NCBI GenBank assembly: GCA_945870455.1
Contig: CAMBSL010000037.1
Coordinates: forward strand, 1-33,148
DNA length: 33,148 bases
Source of the DNA: Pirellula staleyi DSM 6068
GTDB taxonomy: Bacteria; Planctomycetota; Planctomycetia; Pirellulales; Pirellulaceae
Direction: 5' to 3'
This document shows, one piece after another, positions 8,201 to 17,400 of this stretch. The notes below the pieces were generated by a model that saw nothing but the letters and a program-made list of their open reading frames with translations, was not told the origin of the DNA and did no database searches. The stretch's first letter is position 1. Every line of letters starts with the position of its first letter. The position numbers and the translations under genes were made by a program.

Positions 8201-8206
8201 GAAACC
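8190..8206 (+). repeat. Isolated copy of the 17-bp array unit
   Basis: TGATCGAGTGAGAAACC differs at one base from unit 1 of the thiolase 3' array (TGATCGAGCGAGAAACC). The C-to-T difference creates the in-frame TGA that ends the 90-residue gene. The array and this copy are direct repeats flanking that gene. Confidence 0.85.
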
Positions 8207-8278
8207 ATGATATGCCCATCGGTTAGCACTAGATGGTTACATCGGTATGAGTTTTCGAGTGAAACAAAGTGAGTGCCA

Positions 8279-8341
8279 TTGGGCGATAGCCCCGGTTCTC
8301 GACGAATGTCGAGCAATTGGAAAACCGGGGCTAGCGCCCAA
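8279..8341. repeat. Compound palindrome (REP-like element)
   Basis: An outer inverted repeat pairs GGGCGATAGCCCCGGTT (8281-8297) with AACCGGGGCTAGCGCCC (8323-8339) at 16 of 17 positions, and flanking TT/AA extend it. Inside lies a perfect 6-bp hairpin CTCGAC-GAAT-GTCGAG (8298-8313). Size and form resemble the short dispersed palindromes found in planctomycete spacers. I cannot count genome copies from here. Confidence 0.8.
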
Positions 8342-8404
8342 CGGCTAATTGGGTTGAAAAACAGTTGCGGATGTGCTTAGAGGGTTACCATTAGATGTAA
8401 TGCA

Positions 8405-8738
8405 CTATTCGTCAATTGTCTCGGGATCGATCTTTGGGTAGTTGCCCATTTTTTCTTTGCCCGTCACGGACCAAACATGCTGAGTAAATTCTTCTACGCT
8501 TTCCTCGAATTCATCCTCGTGCGTAACTTTAATTGTTTTATCCGGTTTTGTTGATCACTTGTTTCGCATCCCTGAACCCCGCCAGGATTGGTCCTAGAAT
8601 TCCCAATGCGTAGTGGTCATCCAAGGAAATGATGCCAAGCAGCTTTTCGACCGCCAGCCGGCTCTTGCGAACGGAATCAACTGCGAACGCTAGACACGTG
8701 TTTTTTTCGTCGGTGCTGGATGTGTTTTGACAGCCCAT
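8405..8738 (-). pseudogene. Small hypothetical gene with a frameshift
   Basis: Read on the minus strand from ATG 8738, a frame encoding MGCQNTSSTDEKNT and then GILGPILAGFRDAKQVIN stops at 8538-8540. Starting in the A4 run (T4 on the plus strand, 8546-8549), another frame continues as PDKTIKVTHEDEFEESVEEF and ends with PETIDE at the stop 8405-8407. Deleting one A from the run joins the halves into a protein of about 110 residues with an acidic C-terminus. The second frame has no start codon after its upstream TGA, which favours a broken gene over two genes. I do not recognise the family. A sequencing error in the homopolymer would also explain it. Confidence 0.45.
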
Positions 8739-8991
8739 CGATTCCAACTGCTGTTGAATCGGCTGTGGGGCTGTGGTTTCATCAACGTTTTCGTTGGGTG
8801 CCCCATGGACTTTTAATCCTTGAGGCCTTGAAGGTGCAAAATGAACTCGACCTATTGCCCTTTCAGCCTTTCAGGGCGACGAACCGTGTTTTCCAGGTAA
8901 CCCATGGGGACGCTTCGCTTTTGCCCTGGGCTTGGATGTTGATGCCCCATTCGGGGCGTTTAACGCGTGTTGCCGAGATCTTTGCGTGTTG
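8739..8991. other. Gene-free stretch with short palindromes
   Basis: I see no gene here. It holds a short inverted repeat GCCCT...AGGGC (8857-8877) formed by two adjacent CTTTCAG words, and a perfect hairpin GCCCC-ATTC-GGGGC (8944-8957) just beyond the 3' end of the Fur gene. The minus frame entering the neighbouring pseudogene stays open for about 40 codons without an ATG. The stretch resembles repetitive planctomycete spacer sequence, which I cannot verify here. The 8944-8957 hairpin could help end the operon, but it has no T-tract. Confidence 0.4.
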
Positions 8992-9432
8992 TTACAACGG
9001 TTCGCAAGTCAAGCAATGTCCCTTGACTAATATCTCGCTGATGCGAGCGATGTTCAGAGTCTTTTTCTGATTCGCGTCCGGCAGTTCGAGTCCCTCCATG
9101 CACGAAACCACTCCGCAATCGACACAAACGAAATGCGGGTGACTGCTGCGGTCGTGCGATGGGTCTCGGATCTCAAACCGCCACACGTGATCGCCTAACT
9201 CCGTACGGCTTACCAATTCGGCGTCGGTTAAGTCCGTTAAATTCCGAAACACGGTCGCCTTATCAAAACCTAACGGAACCAGTCGATCCGAAAGCTCTGC
9301 GTGCGTCTGCGGCTTGCTCCCTTTTTGAAGAGCGATCAAAACGGATATACGGGCTGGCGTGCTTCGCAGTCCAGCACCACGCAGAATTTCGCGTGCTTTT
9401 TCGATCTCACCCGTGTCCGATTTCTTACTCAT
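8992..9432 (-). CDS. Fur/PerR-family metal-dependent repressor
   Basis: This 146-residue protein has the N-terminal winged helix (LRSTPARISVLIALQKG, then THAELSDRL and the recognition helix DKATVFRNLTDLTDAELV). It is followed by the Fur dimerisation/metal domain with HPHFVCVDCG (98-107; H98, H100, C103, C106) and GHCLTC (C140, C143). The two CxxC pairs form the structural zinc site of Fur/PerR/Zur proteins. Which metal or signal it senses cannot be told. It is the last gene of the minus-strand operon and overlaps the receiver gene by 8 bases, so its synthesis is coupled to upstream genes. That is unusual for a repressor and suggests feedback on the operon. No Fur-box was identified. Confidence 0.9.
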   Translation of the reverse strand: MSKKSDTGEIEKAREILRGAGLRSTPARISVLIALQKGSKPQTHAELSDRLVPLGFDKATVFRNLTDLTDAELVSRTELGDHVWRFEIRDPSHDRSSHPHFVCVDCGVVSCMEGLELPDANQKKTLNIARISEILVKGHCLTCEPL

Positions 9433-9814
9433 TTGGAGATCTCTTCTCCAGAAAACGCGACAGTCGTTCCTCCGTTAACGGTTTCGAATATTCTAACTTC
9501 CCGAATCCATATTCGGCTCCCTCGGCCATCGCCGCCTGTTGTTGCTCTGGATAGTTCGTGATAATCATTACCGGTATCTGTTTGTGCTCGTCGCTACGCT
9601 TTAGGTGCCTAAGGATTTCCACACCATCCGTGTAGTCGATGTCGAGCTTGCGGTTGATTAGGATCAAATCAACCGGCTTTTGACCGAGTAATTCAATAGT
9701 ATCCTTTAATTCGTGAGCTCTTAAGACAGACACGTCGTAGCCACGAGTCAGCATCCTTTTGAGAGAGCTGTGGTCCGGATCACAATTTCCTACGTCCAAT
9801 ACTGTTTTTGTCAT
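9425..9814 (-). CDS. Stand-alone receiver-domain protein with Asn at the phospho-site
   Basis: This 129-residue single-domain protein follows the CheY fold pattern: an acidic patch NCDPDH (10-15), strand VDLILIN (48-54), switch strand MIITN with T86, and GAEYGFGKL with K106 matching the conserved Lys. The position of the phosphorylatable Asp (DLxLxD) is Asn54, followed by RKLDIDYTDG, so normal Asp phosphorylation is not expected. There is no DNA-binding or output domain. I associate the LxNRxLD wording with a recurrent planctomycete receiver group. The start overlaps the upstream gene by 4 bases (ATGA) and the end overlaps fur by 8. A phosphorylation-independent docking role is plausible but inferred. 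Confidence 0.85.
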   Translation of the reverse strand: MTKTVLDVGNCDPDHSSLKRMLTRGYDVSVLRAHELKDTIELLGQKPVDLILINRKLDIDYTDGVEILRHLKRSDEHKQIPVMIITNYPEQQQAAMAEGAEYGFGKLEYSKPLTEERLSRFLEKRSPNE

Positions 9815-12045
9815 TTTGCTTGGTTGAGTTGGATTTCTAAGTCACGTACCAACGTGTCTTGTAGATATTTTTGCATCATCTGGCGTGTGGTATCGACCAT
9901 CTTGTCGATGCGTTTGACCACTCCTGACGGAACCGCTCCCTGGTCGGTCGAAAGTGCTCGTCGTTGAATGCCTTCGATTTGCTCCGACATCTTGTCATAC
10001 GATTTTACCCGTTTTAATTCGTCGAGCAAACGTTCGGCGACGTCCAGTTGATTGGCCTTGATTTTCTGCTTGATCCGAGACTCAAGGATTCTGCGGCGAA
10101 CAACTAAGTCGAGCACTTCTCCTTGCAGTCCCTTCAAAAACGCTTCCGTTTCCAACCTGCGTCGATCGTCCGGAAGATCGGCTTGGTCAACCGACTTGAG
10201 CCCAGTGACGATCGGCAACCTGGCTAAGAGCGTGTCGCCGTTCTTGATATAGTAAAGATACAGCGGAACATTCAACTGGATCGATCCTCGTAGCTTGGGT
10301 GGAGTCAAATCCGGCTTTGGTTCGGCGGGCACTGCGTCTGGAGAAGCAGATTCGCCCTCCTCGGATTTTTTCTTTTCCCCCGTTGCGGTTGGGTTGCTGG
10401 CAGAACTTTGCGGTTTTGCTAAGTCTGCTTTTTCAATCCGTTTGTATGCGGGCGGCTCAACCGGTGACGATGCAAACTTACGCGCATTGGCGATTGCGAT
10501 AGTCTTACTGTCGCCGGGTGGATCGTAAAGAATGGTCGGCAGCTCTTTCGTCAAGAGCGTCAACACACCGCGCCAATCGGTGCGCCCCTCCATCTTGAGA
10601 TCTTCCGTTCCCGGCGTTCGAAGATAAATCTCGGCACCAGGAACAGCGCTACCAGGGCTTCGCTGAATACCCAGTTTCAAATCGGACGACGCATGGCTTG
10701 GTTTGACTTTCAGGCCGATTCGTTGAGTGCGCCGGTTTTTCGCCGCTGCGAGCGCACCCCGACTGGCTGTGAAAATGGCGCCATAGAATCGCGAGATATC
10801 GTCAATTTTTTCGGTGACCGCGATAAAAGTGTAGGGAATGGTTTGGAGCAATGTTGGATTCCCATTCGAATCGTCACGTCGCACAACAGGTAAAATAACG
10901 TCTCCCAGGCCGATGCGAATGGGATGATCCTCTTTGGTCAAAAGTCCCGCAGCTTTTACTCGCAACACCGCAGTTTTGAAATCGGTCTCTTCGATTCGAA
11001 CGACCGGCGAAAACGTGTCGCGAGCAAGCTGAGCGATCACACGCGGGATCTCACTGGCATAGATTACGTCCATTGAGGCAATCTCACCCATTCGTCTCAC
11101 AAAGGAATCAAGCTCCTTCACTTGAATGCGAATCGACTCTCCCACCTTCTCCACCGAAGCCATAAATATTTTGTCATTGTTTCGCAGCAACGATTCCGGT
11201 TGCCACGGAAGTCGCGTTGGAATTTGCCTCGCAACCTTTTTGAATTTATCCAGATCCATTTTTTGGACGATCGCGGCAACGGTCTCGCCTGAATCCAGTT
11301 CCGCTTGCAATTTCTCGTTGCTACCCTCAAAAATGTTGACAACGGATTTGAAATCCGACCACTGCTTCTTGTCCAGGTACGGGACAATGTCGCGTTGCAA
11401 TGCAGAGTACTGCAATGGTTGAATCGCAATACTCTTCATTCGTTCAATCGCCGATTCCAAAGTGCGAACGCTTTGCAGGCTTGCCGACCGAGCTTCCAAA
11501 TCGGCGATTTCTTCTAGCTCTTGTTTGGTTGGCTTTTTCTTTGGGTCCTTTGCTACTTCCTCGCGTATGGGCGGTGGCGGATTCATCTTGAGAAAGGCCT
11601 GTTTGGCTTCTTCTGATTTGCCTACAACCAGAATCAACTCGCGGGATAGAAGTTGTTCTACCGTCAACTCATCAAGACGATACAGCACCGAACCAAACAA
11701 GGCGTCCGGCGTCGTTTCAACGCGGATCGTCCAAGTGGCTCCAAAATGAATCTCCGCAAGCTCCTCAATTTTTCGGTGCATTTCATTTTGCGACTCTTCA
11801 CTGAGCGACAAACTGGGTGAAATGCTGAGCCAGACTTTGACTTTGTAAGGCGAGTACTCCCAAATCTCTTGCCCGACAGACATCGTGCAGAATGGACCAA
11901 AAAGAACCGCGACCACTAGCAACTCAACGATGCAACATGAACGCAAAGCAACGTTTCCACCGATTGCAATCGCATGCAGAGCTTGGAAACGAGGGGACTC
12001 AACGGTATTGTCATATCGCGATAATGAGTGAAGGAATGAAATCAT
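9811..12045 (-). CDS. Large secreted protein of unknown function
   Basis: The product has 744 residues with an N-terminal export signal (about 34-58, CCIVELLVVAVLFGPF followed by VGQE). The mature part has no family I recognise. It contains a charged helical stretch rich in Lys/Glu/Pro (about 155-195), a strand-rich middle with IYASEIPRVIAQLARDTFSP, a low-complexity Ser/Pro/Glu/Lys linker (about 545-590) and a C-terminal helical/coiled-coil region. YSPYKVKVWLSISPS at the mature N-terminus looks like a beta strand. It overlaps its operon neighbours on both sides by 4 bases, so it is probably made stoichiometrically with the solute-binding protein upstream. I infer a periplasmic or envelope-associated partner of that protein and the propeller protein. 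Confidence 0.8.
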   Translation of the reverse strand: MISFLHSLSRYDNTVESPRFQALHAIAIGGNVALRSCCIVELLVVAVLFGPFCTMSVGQEIWEYSPYKVKVWLSISPSLSLSEESQNEMHRKIEELAEIHFGATWTIRVETTPDALFGSVLYRLDELTVEQLLSRELILVVGKSEEAKQAFLKMNPPPPIREEVAKDPKKKPTKQELEEIADLEARSASLQSVRTLESAIERMKSIAIQPLQYSALQRDIVPYLDKKQWSDFKSVVNIFEGSNEKLQAELDSGETVAAIVQKMDLDKFKKVARQIPTRLPWQPESLLRNNDKIFMASVEKVGESIRIQVKELDSFVRRMGEIASMDVIYASEIPRVIAQLARDTFSPVVRIEETDFKTAVLRVKAAGLLTKEDHPIRIGLGDVILPVVRRDDSNGNPTLLQTIPYTFIAVTEKIDDISRFYGAIFTASRGALAAAKNRRTQRIGLKVKPSHASSDLKLGIQRSPGSAVPGAEIYLRTPGTEDLKMEGRTDWRGVLTLLTKELPTILYDPPGDSKTIAIANARKFASSPVEPPAYKRIEKADLAKPQSSASNPTATGEKKKSEEGESASPDAVPAEPKPDLTPPKLRGSIQLNVPLYLYYIKNGDTLLARLPIVTGLKSVDQADLPDDRRRLETEAFLKGLQGEVLDLVVRRRILESRIKQKIKANQLDVAERLLDELKRVKSYDKMSEQIEGIQRRALSTDQGAVPSGVVKRIDKMVDTTRQMMQKYLQDTLVRDLEIQLNQAK

Positions 12046-14408
12046 TTAAACTGATACCTCCACTTTTGAACATCCTGGTACAAGCCGTTTGGTTTCTTTG
12101 ACACACCGGACACGTCGGTTCGATATGCGAATGTTTCGCCGACTTGCCAAAGGGGCAAGATTGGAAGATGAGCCGCAACCAGAGCGTGCAGGTCTTGGCA
12201 TCCTTGACGAACTTCACGCCAGTTTCTCGCGACGCTAAGTTTCCCAAGTTCTTGAACGATAAATTGATTATTGGACTCGGCAGGCCCGCCTTTTCCAAAA
12301 AGCCGTTCCGCATCGGTCGCAGGCTCCCACATGGCGGCTGATATGTAGATGAGATCAGCGGGCGATTCGTCTTTCGGTCCGGGCATTTTTTCGAGAATGA
12401 CTAGCTCCGCCGGAACGTTGACAAGCTTCCACGCTTGCACGATCGCTTCACCCGCGACGCGAGCTGATTCGTAATCGGGTACACCCAATTTGAGAGTAGG
12501 AATCGGAGCAAGCTTCTCACCTTTTCTTTCTGCAATGGCCCTGAGCTTGGCTTGGGTCAGCAAGATCAGAATCTGTGCGGAACGCGGATCGTAAGCGACA
12601 TTCTCGATGCTATTGTTGTAAGCATACGCGATGGGGTCCGAATCATTGGCACCGGATGGAAACGGGCCACTGACAACTTTGCTCAGGCTCGTTGGTTTCC
12701 CTCCCAATATTTCACCGTTCAAGATGCCATCTCGGTTGATTGCGTAGAGCAATGCCCGCCGAAACTCTGGCGTATCCAAGTAAATGTTCGGTCGTTTCGG
12801 AATAAGCATGTGGACCATTGGCAACGCGTACTCTTCGGTTGCAACCGTGCGAACGTTGCGAAGCTTTTTCACGTCAGCCGGAAACAATCGATCGATCATT
12901 TCGATTTCACCTCGCACCAAATCCGCCATCGCTTTCTGCGGATCCGAATACAAAATTTCTTGTATTTCTCTTGGTTGATAGTCCACAGGTGGCTTGGTGT
13001 CAGCCCACTCGAATCGCACAAGATTGGGTTCAACGCTTTTTACTTTGTAATATGCCGCAGCGGGTTGCGTGCTGGCTACCGCAGGAAGTTGCCATTGCAA
13101 AAAGGCTTGTGGTAACACATGAGGTCTTCTCATTTTGAGCTTTAAACGCTCAGGACCGAATACCGATACGGAATCGACGATCGCTGCCCAACCTGGCACA
13201 TAACTGCTGTGTCCAACATAGGCTCGATTCAAGATGGCTTGCGAGATCGCGAGACTGTCGGGAACACCATCCTTGCCCGGATTTTGCACAATCAAATCCA
13301 ACTCCGTTCGGTCGTCGCTGTGTTGAAACGATCCGAAACTGAAGCGATATAGTCCCCCTTCGGGCCCTGTACTTCTAAGTTCGAACATCGGCCGCGATAC
13401 CAATTGACCCGTTCGAAACGAGGGCCAATCCGCCAGCGATGACGGGTCAGGCGTTTTGGATTGCTGAAAAACACCGACTCGAATCATTGGATAAGCACGA
13501 ATGAGGTCGTTCAAGAACTGCTTGCCACCTTCGATCTCCGGTTCGACGTCGAGCATCTTGACGGCGAATTGCCTTGCTTTTGAAAAATCACCTTCCTCTT
13601 TGGCTTCCACCGCCTTGGCTCGCAAGCCCGTGGCCATTTCAAGAAATTTACCCTTCCACTTTTCGACGACCGGCAAGGGATCCTTTTTGTAGTCTTTTTC
13701 CAACCGCAAAATCATGGCTTTGGCAGTCGATAAATCATTGGCGGTGAAGTAGGATTCGACCAACTGGCTTGAGACGTTGGATATCGCGTTGCGAATCTTG
13801 TCCTTGTCCTTGTCTTCCGGAAAAGTCCTTTGGAATTCTTCGAGCACTGCCAAAGCATGCGGCAATCGACGTTGGCCGGCCATGTCGATCGCACTCTGAA
13901 ATAAGAAATCGCGACGCAGTTTTTGCAATCCGGGGGTCGATGGATAGTTGACCAACAAAAAGTTTAAATGCTCAAACGCGTCACCGAATTGCTTCTTTTC
14001 TAGCAGTTTGTTGGCTTGCTGAGCAATCAGTTGCTCATAAAGATAGATCGTTTCGATGTCCCTCCAGGCGATTTCGTAGGTCCGATCCGGAAATACTGGA
14101 AAGGTGACTTTGAATCGATCCGTTTCTTTGGGGGCGACAGGAATTTTTCGATCTGGGAAATCGATGGTATTCACTCGTACGCTTCGTCCCCCGGCCTCTT
14201 GATTGAGCGTGATAATGTCGAAAGGAGTTTGTTCATCGAGGATGGATCCAACAATTCCCGCGTCCGCTAAAAGCTTGTCTTGTTGTGCACTGGCCGTTTG
14301 GCTAACCAACATCAAAACGAGGTTGCACAGAAGCCAAAACTGCACGCCTCGAATCTTGGAAATGCGAGCTGCCACCGGAAATTTGAAATCATCACAACCC
14401 ATCATCAT
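12042..14408 (-). CDS. TPR-like plus family-5 solute-binding protein (SBP_bac_5)
   Basis: The product has 788 residues with a signal peptide at about 22-42 (WLLCNLVLMLVSQTASAQQ). Residues about 120-305 are helical repeats of TPR character (LLEKKQFGDAFEHLNFLLVN, ALAVLEEFQRTFPED). From about 308 the sequence matches extracellular solute-binding proteins of peptide/nickel type: WPSFRTGQLVSRPMFEL, DLVRGEIEMIDRL and DTPEFRRALLYAINRDGIL (545-563). The usual N-terminal binding-protein lobe is preceded by the TPR region and a strand-rich domain, which is atypical. No ABC permease or ATPase lies nearby, so a transport role is doubtful and a recognition or scaffold role is possible. It starts with ATGATGATG and overlaps the propeller gene by 4 bases. 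Confidence 0.85.
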   Translation of the reverse strand: MMMGCDDFKFPVAARISKIRGVQFWLLCNLVLMLVSQTASAQQDKLLADAGIVGSILDEQTPFDIITLNQEAGGRSVRVNTIDFPDRKIPVAPKETDRFKVTFPVFPDRTYEIAWRDIETIYLYEQLIAQQANKLLEKKQFGDAFEHLNFLLVNYPSTPGLQKLRRDFLFQSAIDMAGQRRLPHALAVLEEFQRTFPEDKDKDKIRNAISNVSSQLVESYFTANDLSTAKAMILRLEKDYKKDPLPVVEKWKGKFLEMATGLRAKAVEAKEEGDFSKARQFAVKMLDVEPEIEGGKQFLNDLIRAYPMIRVGVFQQSKTPDPSSLADWPSFRTGQLVSRPMFELRSTGPEGGLYRFSFGSFQHSDDRTELDLIVQNPGKDGVPDSLAISQAILNRAYVGHSSYVPGWAAIVDSVSVFGPERLKLKMRRPHVLPQAFLQWQLPAVASTQPAAAYYKVKSVEPNLVRFEWADTKPPVDYQPREIQEILYSDPQKAMADLVRGEIEMIDRLFPADVKKLRNVRTVATEEYALPMVHMLIPKRPNIYLDTPEFRRALLYAINRDGILNGEILGGKPTSLSKVVSGPFPSGANDSDPIAYAYNNSIENVAYDPRSAQILILLTQAKLRAIAERKGEKLAPIPTLKLGVPDYESARVAGEAIVQAWKLVNVPAELVILEKMPGPKDESPADLIYISAAMWEPATDAERLFGKGGPAESNNQFIVQELGKLSVARNWREVRQGCQDLHALVAAHLPILPLWQVGETFAYRTDVSGVSKKPNGLYQDVQKWRYQFK

Positions 14409-17400
14409 TGGCTTGTACCTGACTTGTCGGATTGCGCAGACCGCGCAGTTGGGACTGGCACTGAGAGAATTAGGCCCTCGTCACATGGAACCAAAAGCGC
14501 TTTAGGAAGGATCAACGGTGAACCACTGATGGGTTCGCCGACCTGGACACGAGCAACGATGGAACCATCGGTCATCGAAAGGCGGATCAATTCCCCGTTG
14601 GTCGTCGCTAGAAGACAATCGTTTTCGACAAGGCTAGGGCTGCCAACCAACACGACTTTCTCCAAAGGTAATGTCCAGAGTTTTTTGCCGGCGTCATTGC
14701 ACCCGATTAAGCCGTCGATATCGCTCAAGGCTAACACAATGTTTCCATTGGGACTTTCCAATGCAAAGGGGCCCCACGAGAACCGACCTTCGACGGGGAC
14801 ATTCGCGATTCGTCTGAGTTCATTCGAATCATAGAAATCGAGTTGGTCACCCGATGCATTTGCGGATACTCCCACGACGACATCGTTGATGATAGACAAG
14901 CGACCCTTGAGTGGCTTTTCCAACGATTGCGAAGTGATGATACGCAGTTGCTTTCCCGTTGAAAGCTTGTACATGTAGCGTTGCTGATCCGCCACGATGG
15001 CCGTTTGCTTGTCCGCCATCAAAACTGGATTCAGCCATTTGGGGCGTTCCCCCGCTTGAATCGACGGTTGAAATGGAGTGCCGATCATCTTGCCCTTTTC
15101 AGGATCGATCATCGCGATTTGTGCACTGTCGAGCGGTACAAGAATAGCGCCTGAGCTGAGCGCAACTGCCTCACCACTGGGAAAAGCCTCACCCAAATCC
15201 ATTGCCAGAATCTTCGATGGAGAAGTCGTTCGTTTCGAAGGATCGATGATCAGCAACTGATTCCCCTTCGCTTGATTCAGCAGTCCAATCCTGGAATCTT
15301 TTAAGGTAAAAGGTGTCAGAAACATCGTGGATCGTTGATTTCGGCCTAGGTTTTCGACCGGGTCAAGAGGTTGTTTGTCGGAAAGTGACTTGCCATCTAC
15401 CAAATAAACGGCTCCCTGCGCGGTCACTGCAACGAAGCCCTTTCCGTCCGTCGAAAGGGAAGTAACCGGCACACCGACGTCTGATTCCCAGACAGGATCT
15501 CCGGTGCCGGGCTTCATGGCTGTCACACGTACACCGAGATTGCCGCGAACCACTCGAGAATGAATCACATAATCATCGGCTTTGATCGGTCTATTGGTGA
15601 ACTGGTCTCCGTCCTCTCGCAACCATTGCCGATTCAGCTTCTGCGAAGTAACCTGAACTTGGTAGTAGATCAATCGAGTCGAAGCAAGCCAAAGATCGTT
15701 CCCGACCATCAGTGGCCAAGTTGTTTTCGGGCTAGTTTCGTTTTCAATCAGGCTAACAAGCTTAAAGACTTTGTTTTTTGGGTTTGTAGGTTCGACATCC
15801 AGGATGGCTGTTTCACCCAGATTCGTTGCGACCGCCAATCGACGGCCATCCATTTGCGGCTCAGTCACAACATGTCCGCGAAGTGTGATCGGGTTTTGAG
15901 CGGGCTTGATGTTGAGTCCATCATCGTTCGTGCTAAAGACTCGCATCGTGCAATAGTCGGAACCATCATTCTCAAAAATGACAAGCTGATTGAGGATCCA
16001 TATGGGCGGAACCGCGATCGTCGATGGTGCGTGTCCGACGTACACGACCTCTTCACATTGTCCGCTTGCGCGTGAGATCGCGTAGAGGTTGGAGTGATTG
16101 CCCAGTACATAGCGTTTCTGTTTCGAAGTCGAGCCGCCGATTCCCACATCGATCGCTTGTGGGAATTTCTTTCCCCATCTTGATTGGCCAGTGGCCGCGT
16201 CAAGGCAGAACACTTCGCCGCCGACAGTCGGAACCAAAATGACATCCGTGTCGATCGTTGGCGAAATGAGTCTCCCGTTCATCTTCGCTTCCCAAACCAA
16301 GGAACCGTCTGCGGCCGCCAATCGTCGCAAAACACCTTGTTCGGGAACGGAGACGAGTACATCGCTATCTCCGACCGCTAACAATCGCTTGGGTTCGCCT
16401 GTCCAGTCCGTGCCGATATGTTGTCGCCAAATCACTTTTCCATTGCCAGCGTTCATCGCAACCACGGAGCCTTCGACTCTCAGATAAATCGTCGAGCCGT
16501 TTTCGCCATCTAGCCCCGGAGCTTTTCGCCCGACAAGCAGAACGCTATCGACAGAGTTCGTTGCCGCCGGCTCGTTGTTAATTTGAGGAGACTTTGGAGC
16601 CGCAACGACTAAACTCTGTTGCAAACCTGTGGCTTGCGCAAGCAGTTCGTTGAGTTTCACATCCGATTGAAGTTGCGGATATTTCCTAAGCAATGCTCGG
16701 CGCGATTCGTAGGTCTTTGAAACATCTTTCGCTTCGACAGCGGACGTCATAGCCACAAGAGTGAACGCGAGATCTTCGCCGCGCGATATGTCCCGCAGCA
16801 GACGGCTCTGGTCCTCTTCGATCTTTTTGATGCGAAGTTCATTTTGGGTTCGTTCCTGCGTTCCGACATATCTCGGGTCGCGAACCAATTCCAACTGTTG
16901 GTTCATTTTTTCGATCAAAGTTTTTCGATCTGCGATGGACGATGTGCTTTCGATCTTCATCACAAATTTTTCGGAAATTCGTAATAAGGTGTCGGTGACA
17001 TCGCCGCGTAGTTCATTCAAAGCGGATTCACTCGCGATCGTCGGAAGTATTTCTTGGCATGCCTTGAGCGCGACCATCGGGTCGGCTGCTTTTTCGGCGT
17101 CTTGCCGGATCTTAGCTAACCCGACCATAACTTTTGACTGGCTTACACGCGAGTCGGATGTATTGTTCTTTCCAAAATCGCCGAAGGACTTCGCGGCCTT
17201 CTCATAATCTCGCGCTTTGTAGGCTTCTTCCGCTCTCGTCCAGGCTTCATCAGCGGATCCCTTGAAAAGCCATCCCAGCAGAGGAATTAAAAGGATTAGC
17301 AAAAGCGCAACGATGAACCCGTAGCCAAGGATTCGATACGATTCCCATGCGCTCTTTTTCTTGACATTCGTTTCTCGCACCACGCGTCGTGGCAATTCCT

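Noticed and set aside
8720..9070. Plus-strand frame overlapping the Fur 3' end
   Set aside because: It runs into the Fur gene on the opposite strand and crosses palindromic spacer sequence. No motif supports it.
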